Positions 48,501 to 58,990 of a stretch of 64,000 nucleotides of DNA are shown piece by piece. The notes below the pieces were generated by a model that was not told the DNA's origin, did not search any database, and was given only the letters and a program-made list of their open reading frames with translations. Position 1 is the stretch's first letter. Each line of letters starts with the position of its first letter. The translations under genes were made by a program, and so were the position numbers. Origin of the DNA: Cristatella mucedo (taxonomy: Eukaryota; Bryozoa; Phylactolaemata; Cristatellidae); contig WPIO01000005.1 in the NCBI GenBank assembly GCA_009760855.2, positions 4,061,001 through 4,125,000 on the forward strand, in the 5' to 3' direction.

Positions 48501-48755
48501 ATTTATTTGGTCCATGTGATTCGTCTTTCGTGTGCTTATGCGTGCTGACGCTGTGCATACTACAACTAACCATATTTGCATGCTGACCCTATGCTTGTAA
48601 CCTCTGACCGTATTGCACTTGTTGACGTTCGGCATGCTAACATTAGCAACTTAATCATACCTCCTTTATAGCAAATGTAAAGTGCCTAGAAAGAGGTTAC
48701 ATTCTCTGGGGACGCTATACAAATGTGTTACCAGTATATTAACATTATTATTGCC
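45570..48755 (+). mobile_element. LINE-A, most 5'-complete copy, heavily degraded
   Basis: Frame 45573-45956 preserves the endonuclease start lacking elsewhere: LNACLWNPRLVCNNSRLIKD, LALTETWLKS, VVCRSPKY. RT remnants follow (APFKKTAVMLLLKKATLD near 47,140; SAYFLLVLLHLPEA-like near 47,380; YAYDIKLYL near 47,660), then the C-terminal domain, tail hairpin (AAAGTGCC...) and ATT-rich end. Many stops and frameshifts. A 34-bp tandem duplication (AACTAAACGAGT) lies at 46378-46445. Confidence 0.85.
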
Positions 48756-49067
48756 TTGTTTACAGCATAGCTAAAATAAGGAAACAGCGTCCATGATATC
48801 TCTACGATACAACAGCTCAGTCGATTCAACCACGCTTGCGACAGAAGCACTCGTGCTTGCAAAACACGGACTCAAAAATGGGTCACATGACGTCAACTTT
48901 CAGGTCGCGTTCGAGTTGTAATTCTCTGTGCTTTCGAGGTAGACGCGTGTCGCTGGCAACGGAACCACGCGGAAGTCAACTCAGCCTACAGGGCATTCTC
49001 TCCGATGCTGTTGGTAGCATATTATTCGGGCCCATTAACAAGGATTAAACAAAAAGGAGCTGGTTTA

Positions 49068-49200
49068 TTTGCGATAACGCCTTAAGAGAACATAATCTCT
49101 ATATATGCGCTTCACATACTGTGACGCCTGGTCGGTGCCCTTAGTCGTCTGCAGTTGGTGCAAACCTCGGCGGCTCGTCTGGTCAAGACTTCGCATAACT
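49068..49200. mobile_element. LINE remnant of another family
   Basis: Tail-like hairpin sequence (CGCCTTAAGAGAACATAATC) followed by LQLVQTSAARLVKTSHN in plus orientation. Confidence 0.45.
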
Positions 49201-50041
49201 GTATTATCGACTGTGACTAACGCGTTACTTAAATGAAACAACGACCATCCTCCTCATACCTCGCAAGGCGCCGCACTCCTCACTAATAATAATAATGCAC
49301 TTGATAAAGCGCCCTCAGAGAACTCAATCTCTTTCTAGGCGCTTTGCATTTGCTGCAAAGGGAAACACGATTGAATGGTGAGTAATATCATGCTTAATAA
49401 ACAACATGAATAACATGGTTAGGGGTGACATGCACAGGGTCAGCATGCAAGTGTGGTTAGTGGCAGCATGCACAGTGTCAGCACGCATAAGCACATGAAA
49501 GACGAATCGCAGGGATCCACTAAATGCTGTCCTAAATAGGAGTGTTTTTAAGTTCTTTTTAAGTGTGGTTAAGTCAGGGGATGTTCTGACGCAGGTCGGG
49601 AGTGAGTTCCAGGTTTGGAAGCATACGAACTAAATGCACGGTCTCCAAAGGATTTGAGGTTTGTACGAGGTATTGGTAAACTGTTGGATTCCGAAAAGCA
49701 GGTGGTACGATGCTTAGCCTGGTGGAGGAGTAGATCTGAGAGATAGGCTCGAGCCAAATAATGAAATGACCTAAAAGGGAGCAACAAAACCTTGAAGTCA
49801 ATCCGTTGCTTGACTGGGAGCCAGTGCAGGTCGGTGAGAAGTGGTGTGATGTGGCAACTGCGACGCTCACGACAGACAAGCCTAGCTGCCGAGTTTTGCA
49901 CCGGCTGTAATCGCCTGATTGCACATGCCGGTAGGCCAGCAAGCAGTGAGTTACAGGAGTCAAGACGGGATGTCACAAATGCATGGACCAACTTAGACGT
50001 GGTATCCTTATCTAAACAAGCCCGAATTTTAGCAATATTGT

Positions 50042-50772
50042 AACCGAGTTCCTGGGGTCAAAGGCTAATTCCCGCCAAACCCCGCCATCCTCCGGCCACG
50101 CTGCCGCTCGCCATGCCGCCGAGCTAGTGTAAGACGAGCGGCCGTCAGGTTAAACCTCTTTATAATGCATGCGCCAACAACAACAGGTGAACTAAACAAG
50201 TCTACAGGGAGGGTCCTATACACAGTACACTACGGGGGCGCAAGACGACGCAGCAAGTGCGAACAAACGTGTTTGTTGGGGTCAGTCGGCTTCTGCAGTC
50301 CTGTCGTTGTACCGACTCCGAATCCAACAGTACGAGCGTACGCCGTCCAAAACCCGGCTGGCTGAGTAACTGCTGGCCAGTCTGAGTCGACAACTACCAC
50401 AGTGGTAAGCTTCCACCGAAAGACGCTAACACACGGGGGGGGGGTCACGAACACACTACACGAGGGGAACGCGGTATAAACAAGTCAACAACGAGCGAGC
50501 TATCCAGCTCCGCTCGGGCCTTGGGTACTAGTTCCCTTGCGTGCGTGGCAGCATCGCCGGAGCACGCCTGCACGAATCCAGGTGCATAACTCGGCAAGAC
50601 CGGGAGCCTCCAACACCACGACTTACTTGGCCAACTTCCCGTACCCAAGAGCCCTGGTTACCACACGTCACTGCATACATCCGGCCATGCTGTGGGGTCC
50701 GACCCTGGCCTAGCCGGTGACCCTAACCCTCATTAAAGCCGTCCGGTCCCAGCCAACCGAACCCAGCCTGGG
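50042..50772. mobile_element. unclassified GC-rich insertion (~730 bp) in LINE-A
   Basis: Interrupts LINE-A exactly between AGCAATATTGT and CAATATTATGTAGC, so CAATATT plus one or two bases is repeated at both ends: an 8-9 bp target duplication. The insert is GC-rich, contains a 9-G run, no convincing ORF, and no clear terminal inverted repeat; it begins AACCGAGTTCCTGGGG and ends AACCCAGCCTGGGTA. A non-autonomous DNA transposon is plausible. Confidence 0.75.
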
Positions 50773-51245
50773 TACAATATTATGTAGCTAAAAATAGGCA
50801 GACTTGATTGTGGAGCTGACGGGTCGTCTAACGAGGTGACTCTGGAACATGACACCTAGATTTCGAGCTGATTCAACTGGACATATGCTGGCTGAGCCAA
50901 TGCTGAGGGTCAGCCTTTCCAACTTCTGAATCACACTGGGTTTGCCCGTAACTAGTAAGTTAGTTTTATCATCGTTGAGTTTTAGAAAATTTGCTGCCAT
51001 CCATTTGCGGATGTCACCAATGCATGCAGCTAGTGAGTTTAGAGAATTTGAGGTGCTCGAAGGCTGGGAGGGATCAAAGCAAAGGTATAACTGAGTGTCA
51101 TCTGCATAGAAGTGAAAGCCCAGATTGTGCTTGGCCATCACGTCAGCAAGAGGGAGAGTATAGGCTGTGAAAAGAACCGGACCTAGCACGGAGCCCTGAG
51201 GTACCCCATATTTCAGAGGTACCTCGGATGATCTTTGTCCATTTT

Positions 51246-51572
51246 AGTGTGTGTGTGTGTGTATCTCCGTCAGTAACTCCACAAAGTTATAAAGACCATG
51301 TGGGTGTTACGCAGGAGAGTTTTGTATAGCGCACTCACAGTCTAAGCGGCTTTCGGTACGCATTCGGTACCCAACAGACTTCGTCTCACGCAACAAAGAG
51401 AAAGTGGGAAGCATAGCAGAGTTAGGAGAGCAGTTGAGGTAGTGAGCAGCATAGAAGTAGCAGTTCAGAACCGCTGAAAAAGATGTGCCATAGTCGGCAG
51501 TTGGAGAGTAGATGTCGTTGCGCAAGAATTGTGGAAGCGAGTTCCACAGTCTAGGACCTGCAGAGCTAAAGC
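51246..51572 (-). mobile_element. LINE-B, short copy, nested in LINE-A
   Basis: Reverse frame 51307-51585 reads FSSAGPRLWNSLPQF and ends with the LINE-B 3' terminus followed by a (CA)n tail (TG run at 51248-51262). 5' end truncated after AAAGCTTCTT. Confidence 0.85.
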
Positions 51573-52569
51573 TTCTTCGTGTCAATACTCTGGAGACTGG
51601 GTAGCCGGTGCGAGCCAGTTCCTTAATTTAAGGAACTTGCTATAACTTTTCGGCGAAGGTCAAACGAGCTGCTGTATGGAGCAGCTTTTGAAAGGGATGC
51701 CACCAAGCCGAGCCTACATCGCTCCGCCCCCGAGAGGAGCGCGAGTAACTGCGAAATCGATTGCCGCCACCGCAGACGATACCGCAGACGATACCGCGCC
51801 AAGTCTTTTTAGGGCAGGGCCGGCAGGGCAAGTTCAACGTTTAATTTAACCGCACTGCTGACACTCCGGCTGCGAAAGCGCTCCACCTGTGAAGAGGCGG
51901 GAAATTTCATGCCGAGGGCCGGGACTGCCTGGCCGGCCGCCTCCGCCTAAGGCGATAGAAAACAGCTAGGTGGTGCTGCGCCGCCGCGCCTGGAATTACA
52001 CAACTTTAAAGCTGCCGCCGAGCCTGCGCGAGGCTGGCATTAGCGCGGCCGAGCCTCCGCACCGCCCGCTCAGCGCTGCTGCCTGGCGGCGAGAACCAGC
52101 GTGAGTTCGGCACCGAGCGCCTCGGGGACTCCCGGCGGCGGCGGCCCAGGCTGCTCTGCCCAGAGGCTTAGTGTAGCCGACGCCGCGACTGGTGCGGACG
52201 TCGGTCGCAAACGGGAGCTTCAGCGAATGCGGGCGAATGCTCCAAACGAATGCTCCATGTGCGGCGGATGTCGGCTACGAGCGACTAGCCGATCGACCAG
52301 CGCTTCGAATCGGCGAGCTGCGTCGCGCTGCGTTCGCCACCGTCTCGTTCGCGGCGTTTCGAGCGCAGTCGACCGCGGCTCAACGTCTCGCTGAGTCCGC
52401 GACGACTGCCTGAGCCTTGAGTGCTCGCAGCAGCGCAAGGCTCGCAGCACGTCCATTGCGGGCGTCGCCCGCCGTCATTTTACAGCTTTCGGAGGCTGCC
52501 AACTAGAGAGCAATGAAAATCGCGCCGCCGCCGCGATACCCGACGGAGGCACGGTAGCAGCGGACGTGG

Positions 52570-52598
52570 TCAGCCGTATGCGGATGCGACGTCGTCAT

Positions 52599-52650
<52 letters not shown>

Positions 52651-54093
52651 TGCAGTGCAGTGACCGGACGCCGAGGATCGGTCTTTTCGCAGGAGAGGCA
52701 GCTCCACCGCCTTGCACTTGACCAGGCCGCTGTCGGAGCGCGCGCTCTCGCACTCGGCCGTGCCGTAAGTGACGGCCGTCGTCTGGACGCCGTGCGGCGG
52801 CGAGGCGGTGCCGGACTGCGGTGGAGAGCGCTTACGCAGACACCGGCAGGCCAGGCCGCGCAGAGTCTTCCGAAACTTCTTGCTCAGGGCCGAGTAGAGG
52901 AGAAAGTTCAAGGACGAGCTGAGCAGTATGAGGAAGTTGGTGGCCGTGTAGGTCACGGTCCGCTGCGCCTGGCGCGCGCCCGGCAGCTCGACGCCGCCCG
53001 CCGCGTAATCCTCGTACGTGCTCGCGACGAGCACGACGGCGTTGGGCGCGTGCAGCGAGAAGAATATCACAACGACGGCCACGAGCATGACGGTGACGCC
53101 GCGCTGCTGCCGCTCGGCGGCGCCGGCCGCCGCCGCCGAGATTTGCTGTGCCGTCGCTGAAGGGCTGCGACCGCCGGCGGCGGCGGCGGCGAACAAGAGC
53201 GGGCGCCGGCGGGCACCGCCGCCGGCGCAAGACGCGACCGAGCCGCTGTCGCTGCAACCGAGCGTCATGCTGCGGCGCGTCGCTGCCGCGCGAGCCACCG
53301 ACCGGATGAGCAGGCCGTTGAAGACGACCAGCAGCGCCATGGGCAGGACGGCGAAGAAGAAGACGATCACGCCCCAGTTGTAGCCGATGCGATAGGCGGG
53401 GTGTCTCGCCATGTCCGTCGGGAGTCCGCTGTCGGGGTCCAGCTCGTAGAAGTTGGGCGCGAACAGCAGCAGCACGGCGGCGCACACGGCGGCGATCGTC
53501 CACTTGGCGCGCCGCGGGCTGCACAGCACGCGGCCGCGCATCGGATAGTTGACGGCGACGTAGCGCTCCACGGTGAACGTCACAACGATCCACACGCTCG
53601 CGTTGGTCAGCACGTTGGCGGAGGCGATGACGAAAGGGTGCGGCGGCGACGGCGCGGCGGCGGCGGGGGAGGAGGAGGAGCCGTTCGACGAGCCGGGGGC
53701 GCCGCCGCCGGGTGCTCCGCCGCCGACGCGCAGGTCCTCCAGCTCGTAGTCGCCGTTCAGGCGCTGCCACATGGTGCTCAGCACGCCCAGGTTGAGTACG
53801 AGCAAGTAGAGCGCGTCAGAGCAGGCGAGCGCCACCAGATAGCAGTTGGTCGACGCTACGCCCCACAGCATGGAGCGACGCGTGAGCACGGCCACGCTGA
53901 CGGCGTTGCCGAGCACCCCCAGAGCCGACACGGGCACTCCCAGCGCCTGGTAGCACACGAAGCGCGCTATCCGCTCCATCGCCTCGTAGTGCCCTTGCAG
54001 CTCGTCGCGGTAGCCCGCCGCCGCCGCCGATGAAGTGGGCAGCGTGCCGCAAGCACCCGCCGCACCGGCCGAGCAATTATCGCCGCCGCTCAT
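52570..54093 (-). CDS. rhodopsin-class (class A) GPCR, FMRFamide-receptor-like, intronless
   Basis: 507 aa on one exon; a TGA stop sits directly upstream of the ATG in frame, so the start is fixed. Seven hydrophobic segments: TM1 ~47-70 (VLGNAVSVAVL), TM2 ~82-107 (LVALACSDALY), TM3 ~153-177 ending in ERY (a DRY variant), TM4 ~197-217, TM5 ~239-263 (FAVLPMALLVVFN), TM6 ~332-357 (VVVIFFSLHAPN), TM7 ~380-402 with SLNFLLY in place of NPxxY, then helix 8 KKFRKTL and Cys416/418 as possible lipid sites. SSSLNFLLY and ERYVAV...P resemble FMRFamide-type neuropeptide receptors. Odd points: the TM3 (position 3.25, here His152) and ECL2 cysteines are both absent; ECL1 is ~44 residues of Gly/Ser/Pro/Ala; the third loop is Ala/Gly-rich; an 18-Ala run (481-498) lies near the C terminus. 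The ligand is not predictable. Confidence 0.85.
52600..52650. repeat. (GGC)17 coding trinucleotide repeat
   Basis: Seventeen uninterrupted GGC units, read on the minus strand as GCC (Ala) inside the GPCR tail. Uniform codon use indicates recent slippage; length is probably polymorphic. Confidence 0.95.
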
Positions 54094-54815
54094 TCAACCT
54101 CGGCGCCCGCGATCGCTCGCTCCGCTGTCGTAGGCCGCCGCTCTCCTGCGCGCGCGCGCCCTGCGCCGCTCGCCCACGCCGCCCGCGCAGAGCGAGAACT
54201 CCTTCCTTCGGACGATCCGAATCGCGACGGCGGCTTCCGGCACCGTCCGGCACCGCCTCCTTGCGGGGTACCCAGCTGCGACCTGCCGAGGAAGGCGACA
54301 CGCACAATACTCGGCGGCTCGCTCGCGGCGCGGCGGATTAGCGCGCGCGCTAAGCGCGAAGACGACTGACTCGTCGGCGACCTCTTGAGGTCGGATGGCG
54401 TGCGACGGCGCACGGCTGGCTCCCTCTCTCCCCAGCGGATTGCACGCTTTCAGCCGAGTAAGCGCGCCGAGCGTGGGCTGAGTGCTCCGCCCTGCCGCGC
54501 TAAGTGCGCACGCGCGAGCGCGGGCAAATGCGGCCGCAATCTACCGACGTCGAACGCGGCCATAGAGAGGCCACGCTGAGGCCACGCTGAGGCAAAGGAT
54601 GGGAATGTCTCCGCGTCCGATAGCGGCTAGCGCCGCCTCCGAGAAGTGCGCCGCCCCACCCGCGCGTAGGCGGCGCGCGCGCCCAACGCCCGCGGCGGCT
54701 GCGGGAGGCGCGCTGGCGGCGCGGCTCGATCGAGCCGGGGAGGGCCGAAGCATCACTTTACAGACCCCTTTCCGCCGCCACCCGGAGTGCCTCTATGTTG
54801 AAGCCGCAGTTTGAG

Positions 54816-54816
54816 C

Positions 54817-54863
<47 letters not shown>

Positions 54864-54872
54864 CGGTGGCGG
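54816..54872. repeat. (GGC)n with GGT variants, upstream of the GPCR
   Basis: About 19 GGC/GGT triplets roughly 720 bp upstream of the GPCR start, probably in promoter or 5' leader. The overlapping minus-strand poly-proline ORF is an artefact of the repeat. Confidence 0.9.
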
Positions 54873-55540
54873 AGCGCTCCGGTCTCGTATTGGCGCTGCA
54901 GTCGGATGCAGCCAATTAGGAATCGCGTAATTGGGTGACCTACTTCGAGCCCCGCGCAGCAGCCGCGGTGCGCGCCGACAGTACCTGCTGAGCGCGGCCG
55001 CGCCAGTCGCGCCGCTAAAGGCACGGCATTCACCGTCGAGCGCAGCCGTCGGCTTCGTTTGCGCGCGAACTGCGGCGGGCCGTTCGGGCCGGTGAGGGAG
55101 CGTATACGCCGTGGACGTGGCGGTTACGGCGGCTGCCGAGTTCGGCGGCGCCGAGAGATTCTCGCTGGCAGTCACCCGGCGGCGACCACGCATGTCGCCT
55201 CAGAGGACCCGCTCTGCGGAGCCGCAGGCGTACTTATCCAATTACGGCTCCGTAAAGTGCGCTAAATCTTGCGCTTTCCCTTCGGTGCGGGAGCACGGCG
55301 GTGACGAAATCGCGGTCGCCTCTATAGCGAGGTGCCGCTACGTAGTCGCTTTTTCACTAAATCCAAGATATTCAGCCAAGCGTCCCTTTGCTCAAGAATC
55401 CAAGATTACTTCCGCTTGCCAGCGGGAACGCGTCAGAAAGAATTCCAACACTAGCCCACAAGGCCTGCCACGTATAATTTCTAGCGGAACTGATCCGCCA
55501 GTTTCAGCCTCGTCGTGTCCTGGGGGTCCTCTCAGGTGAT

Positions 55541-58420
55541 AGAATCCGTTTCTTTCATTCAAAAACTATTGGCGGCAGAAGCGTTGCTTTACGGGATTTT
55601 AGAACTCACTTTCACTATGGCTGCGCGATGCCTATATTTCCTTGTCAGTCTCTGACTTCGTTATTTCCTTTCCAGCGCTGCTACTTACTTCATTGAATGC
55701 TCTCATGATTTGGCTATGCTCACTCTTCTTTCTTCTCAATTTTTAATAACCATAAAGATAATAATAAATCACTTATATGTAGTGCCTTAAGAAAGAAAGA
55801 CTCTTGGTGTTGATTTATGAAGTTCCGTTTAACTTTCGAGGTATTTCGTGCTAAAAGTATAAGTTTTTAGAATAATATTGTGTGGCATAGAATTAATCCG
55901 AGACTAGCCGCGCTGCAGTAAAAAGGATGGACTGTAGCCTCGCCAACCTTTCATATCTTTAGACTACTATTGCTTAGCTGTGAGCGGGCTGGCATTATAT
56001 GTCGTATGCTTACAAAGCTGGCTGCTTGGGCACTATAGCATTTACGAAAAAGGAACAAGAAAATGAGCAGATTTTAAGGTGGCTGGCCAAGAGCTCAACC
56101 TCAGACACTCATTAAATTGAGCAATTTAATGTAATATGCGCACAATATCAAATGACCCACTACTCTGTAAAGTCGTGAATGAAAGTCGGACACCACATTC
56201 ACTACTTTGACCTTGTCCCAAGACTTTAACACATTTTGCATGGTCCATATGTCAAGGTTTATCCACTTTCGACTATCCTGACCTTTTCGATTGCCGCGTT
56301 CTGACAAGAGCGTGCTTGGCAAGTTAATTGCTTATCTAAAATACATAGATATGATTAATTTCACCATGGCGATGGCAGCCGTCTAGCCCGCAATTTTGAA
56401 TTCGTAATGACAACTTTACTGGCGACCGCGAACTGCTGAGCCGTTCAGAGACTAACTGCATTTAGCGAAAAAGTGAAATCTAGCGACTTCCGGACTGTCT
56501 GTCGTTCGGAAGCGTGCTGAGAGGCGTCTCCTTCCCTCGAGTAAAAAATCAAAGTGCTAGTCAAATCAAACGGAATCGCCGCCTAGACTGACAGCGATGT
56601 CAATGGGTCAAATTCTGAGGAAATAAAGGCTGCGGATGATATGACCTAGTGCGTTTGGATAGACAAATTGAGGTTACCAATTCAATTCCATTAAGCGTCT
56701 TGATGCCTGGCATTGTAATAGCGTGAAATTGGCTACCAGGTCGAGAAACGTGAAGGCGAGACATTGCTGATGAGATTTCGCCTGCACCCGATGACCGCAA
56801 GTGCTCGAGCAGGGGAATGCAGTTTTTCCAGACGCCAATCTACCTCAGCTAAATGAGAAGCATGGCCAATAAATTGCTCGTAGATCGGGGCACTCATTCG
56901 TTCAGATTAAGCGCCGATGCAGGGTCACCGTCCGTCGAGCGAGAATGGTGACTTTCTCGAGGCGCGAACGGAGCACTTTAATTAACCCTATTGGTTCTCA
57001 AGAGACTGGAAGCATAGCGAAAAATCGATATGTCGGAGTCATTTCCATTCCAATCAATTTAACGATAGCGGACAGCTACGGCGACCCTTGCCAGACACCG
57101 GTTTCTTGTTGTGTTAAATGATAGATTTCTTTAAGGTTGTACTTGGTTGCCTTGCCATGTCGAATCCTCTACGGGACGACCAGTTCTAGTTCTCCTCATT
57201 CTGCAGCCTGCGCATCGCATGCTCACTGCCTTTCTAGAGAGCGCTTATAGGGAGCTGTACAGCAGTGTGCTGAAATGTGCATGGCAGGAGACAAGATCAA
57301 GTGTTGATATTGCAGGCAAGACGTCATCAGCCCAGGATATTCTTACCTTACCAGCAAATTTTACTGGTGGGTGGTGCATTACTTAAATTTAGAGCCGCTC
57401 ATGTGATCGGATTATCACGTGTGCACGACTGTATATGGACGATTATACTATCATTCAAGTCACATTGGTATTTAATTTGACTGATTCGACTGGATGACTT
57501 GGAATAGATGGTTTGCCTCCGTGTCTATTAAGGATGTCACGGCACTGAAACGCACGACTGTCTGTATTGCTGCTAGCCGAATGGCATTGCTAAAGTGAGT
57601 TAGTGATAATCCCCGATTGTTACCCAGTAGAATTGTGGAAGTGAATGTGACCTGAAACCTACAGAGACTAATTTGGAGCAGCTCTCGCCGCTAAGGATCC
57701 CTGCACAAAATAATTTAATGATAAAAAATAAATGTAAAAACATAGGCAAAGTAGAGAAGAAGCGACGAATGCGAAAATAAAATGACGCTTTTATGGATCT
57801 CTATCGTGTCGAGTTTTCTAGCCAATAATCAGCCAAGAGAGTGACTCAATAAATTTTTCTCTTTCCATCCCCACGAAGATGAACGTGAACGCCTCTTCTC
57901 GTGAGCAAGACTCCTTTTACTCACATCGTTTATCTTCTAAAGGCTTCAACTGCGTATGAAAACACAAAATAGTAATCGGCACTATTGCCAATGCTCCACT
58001 GACATTTGTTCATGTCCTTTGCCCATGTGATATATATATAGGATATACGGTATCATAGCTAGCCACGATAACGAGCTTACTGCTGCATTTTTTATTCTGT
58101 AGTAGTTCTACATTCCATGCACTTGTAGTTAAGCAGTGTACACGGAAGACGTAAACTCTATTTAGAAATTCACTCAAATAGTGGTCAAGCTGCGTATGGG
58201 CTTTTACAGACAGGCAACTAGTTCGCAAAGGTGAACTACACACACATAGATATAGTGAAAATTGCGCTTATGGATGGTGATGCATTTATTGTAAGCGACA
58301 CCTAAAGCGACGACTCATTAAAACCTGCCAGACTCAAGACTGCGGTAAGAGACATGCACCTTGAGTATAGTGCTGCACAGCACCTGCTTCCCTTATATTT
58401 GACAGGGCTCAGGTATGGAG
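55541..58420. other. unassigned intergenic sequence
   Basis: Short ORFs under 90 codons, none recognised. 55,755-55,805 (AATAAATCACTTATATGTAG) looks like a worn LINE tail. Confidence 0.5.
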
Positions 58421-58424
58421 TGAA

Positions 58425-58990
58425 TAACAATAATAATGCATTTTTATAGCGCCCTTAGAGAACTTAATATCCTTATAGGCACTTTATATTTGTTGCAAAA
58501 GTAACATAATCAAAAGGTTAGTAATAGCATGCTTAATGACGGCAAGCATAACATGGTTAGAGGTGACATGCACAGGGTCAGAATGCAAACGTGGTTAATG
58601 GCAGCCTGCTCTGTGTCAGCAGGCATAAGCACACGAAGGATGAATCACGTGGACCCACTAAATGCTGTAATAAATAGATAAATAGATGCGTTTTTGCTTC
58701 TTTTTAAACGTGGTCAAGTCAGGGGATGTAATGCCAGTCAGAAGTGGGTTTCAGGCTTTGGGAGCGTACGAGCTAAAGGCACGGTATCCAAAGGATTTGA
58801 GGTTTGTACGAGGTATGGGTAAACGATAAGATTCAGAAAAGCGGGTGGTACGATGCTTAGCCTGGTAGAGGAGTAGATCTGATACGTAGGCTGGAGCCAA
58901 AGAATAAATGAACGTAATATTAAGTGACAGAGCCTTAAACTCGATGCGCTGCTGGACTGAAAGCCAGTTCGGGTCGGCGAGAAGTAAATA
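58425..58990 (-). mobile_element. LINE-A 3' fragment
   Basis: (AAT)n, hairpin arms ATAGCGCCC/GGCACTTTAT, 3' UTR, then C-terminal ORF2 remnants ending at GGTCGGCGAGAAGT. 5'-truncated. Confidence 0.85.

Larger units (their letters stand above)
49285..51605 (-). mobile_element. LINE-A copy broken by two insertions
   Basis: LINE-A segments 49285-50041, 50773-51245 and 51573-51605 are colinear. The first has the tail, 3' UTR and a 140-aa C-terminal frame; the second has [15 protein letters not shown] and KLNDDKTNLLVTG. The gaps hold a GC-rich element and LINE-B. Confidence 0.9.
51610..55540. other. GC- and CpG-rich domain around the GPCR gene
   Basis: Base composition changes abruptly from AT-rich repeat debris to GC-rich, CpG-dense sequence near 51,610 and back near 55,540. 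No LINE or SINE fragment was recognised inside. It holds the GPCR and its probable promoter (54,100-55,500), plus GGC tracts. Many long ORFs in other frames here are composition shadows. It could be an unmethylated CpG island or simply a GC-rich gene domain. Confidence 0.7.

Noticed and set aside
52660-53160. Plus-strand ORFs of 166-210 codons and a 312-codon minus-strand ORF in 52.6-54.0 kb
   Set aside because: They overlap the GPCR in other frames and are Arg/Ala/Gly-rich, as expected from GC-rich shadow translation.
54753-55193. 146-codon minus-strand ORF with a poly-proline run
   Set aside because: Created by the GGC/GGT repeat and high GC; no domain.
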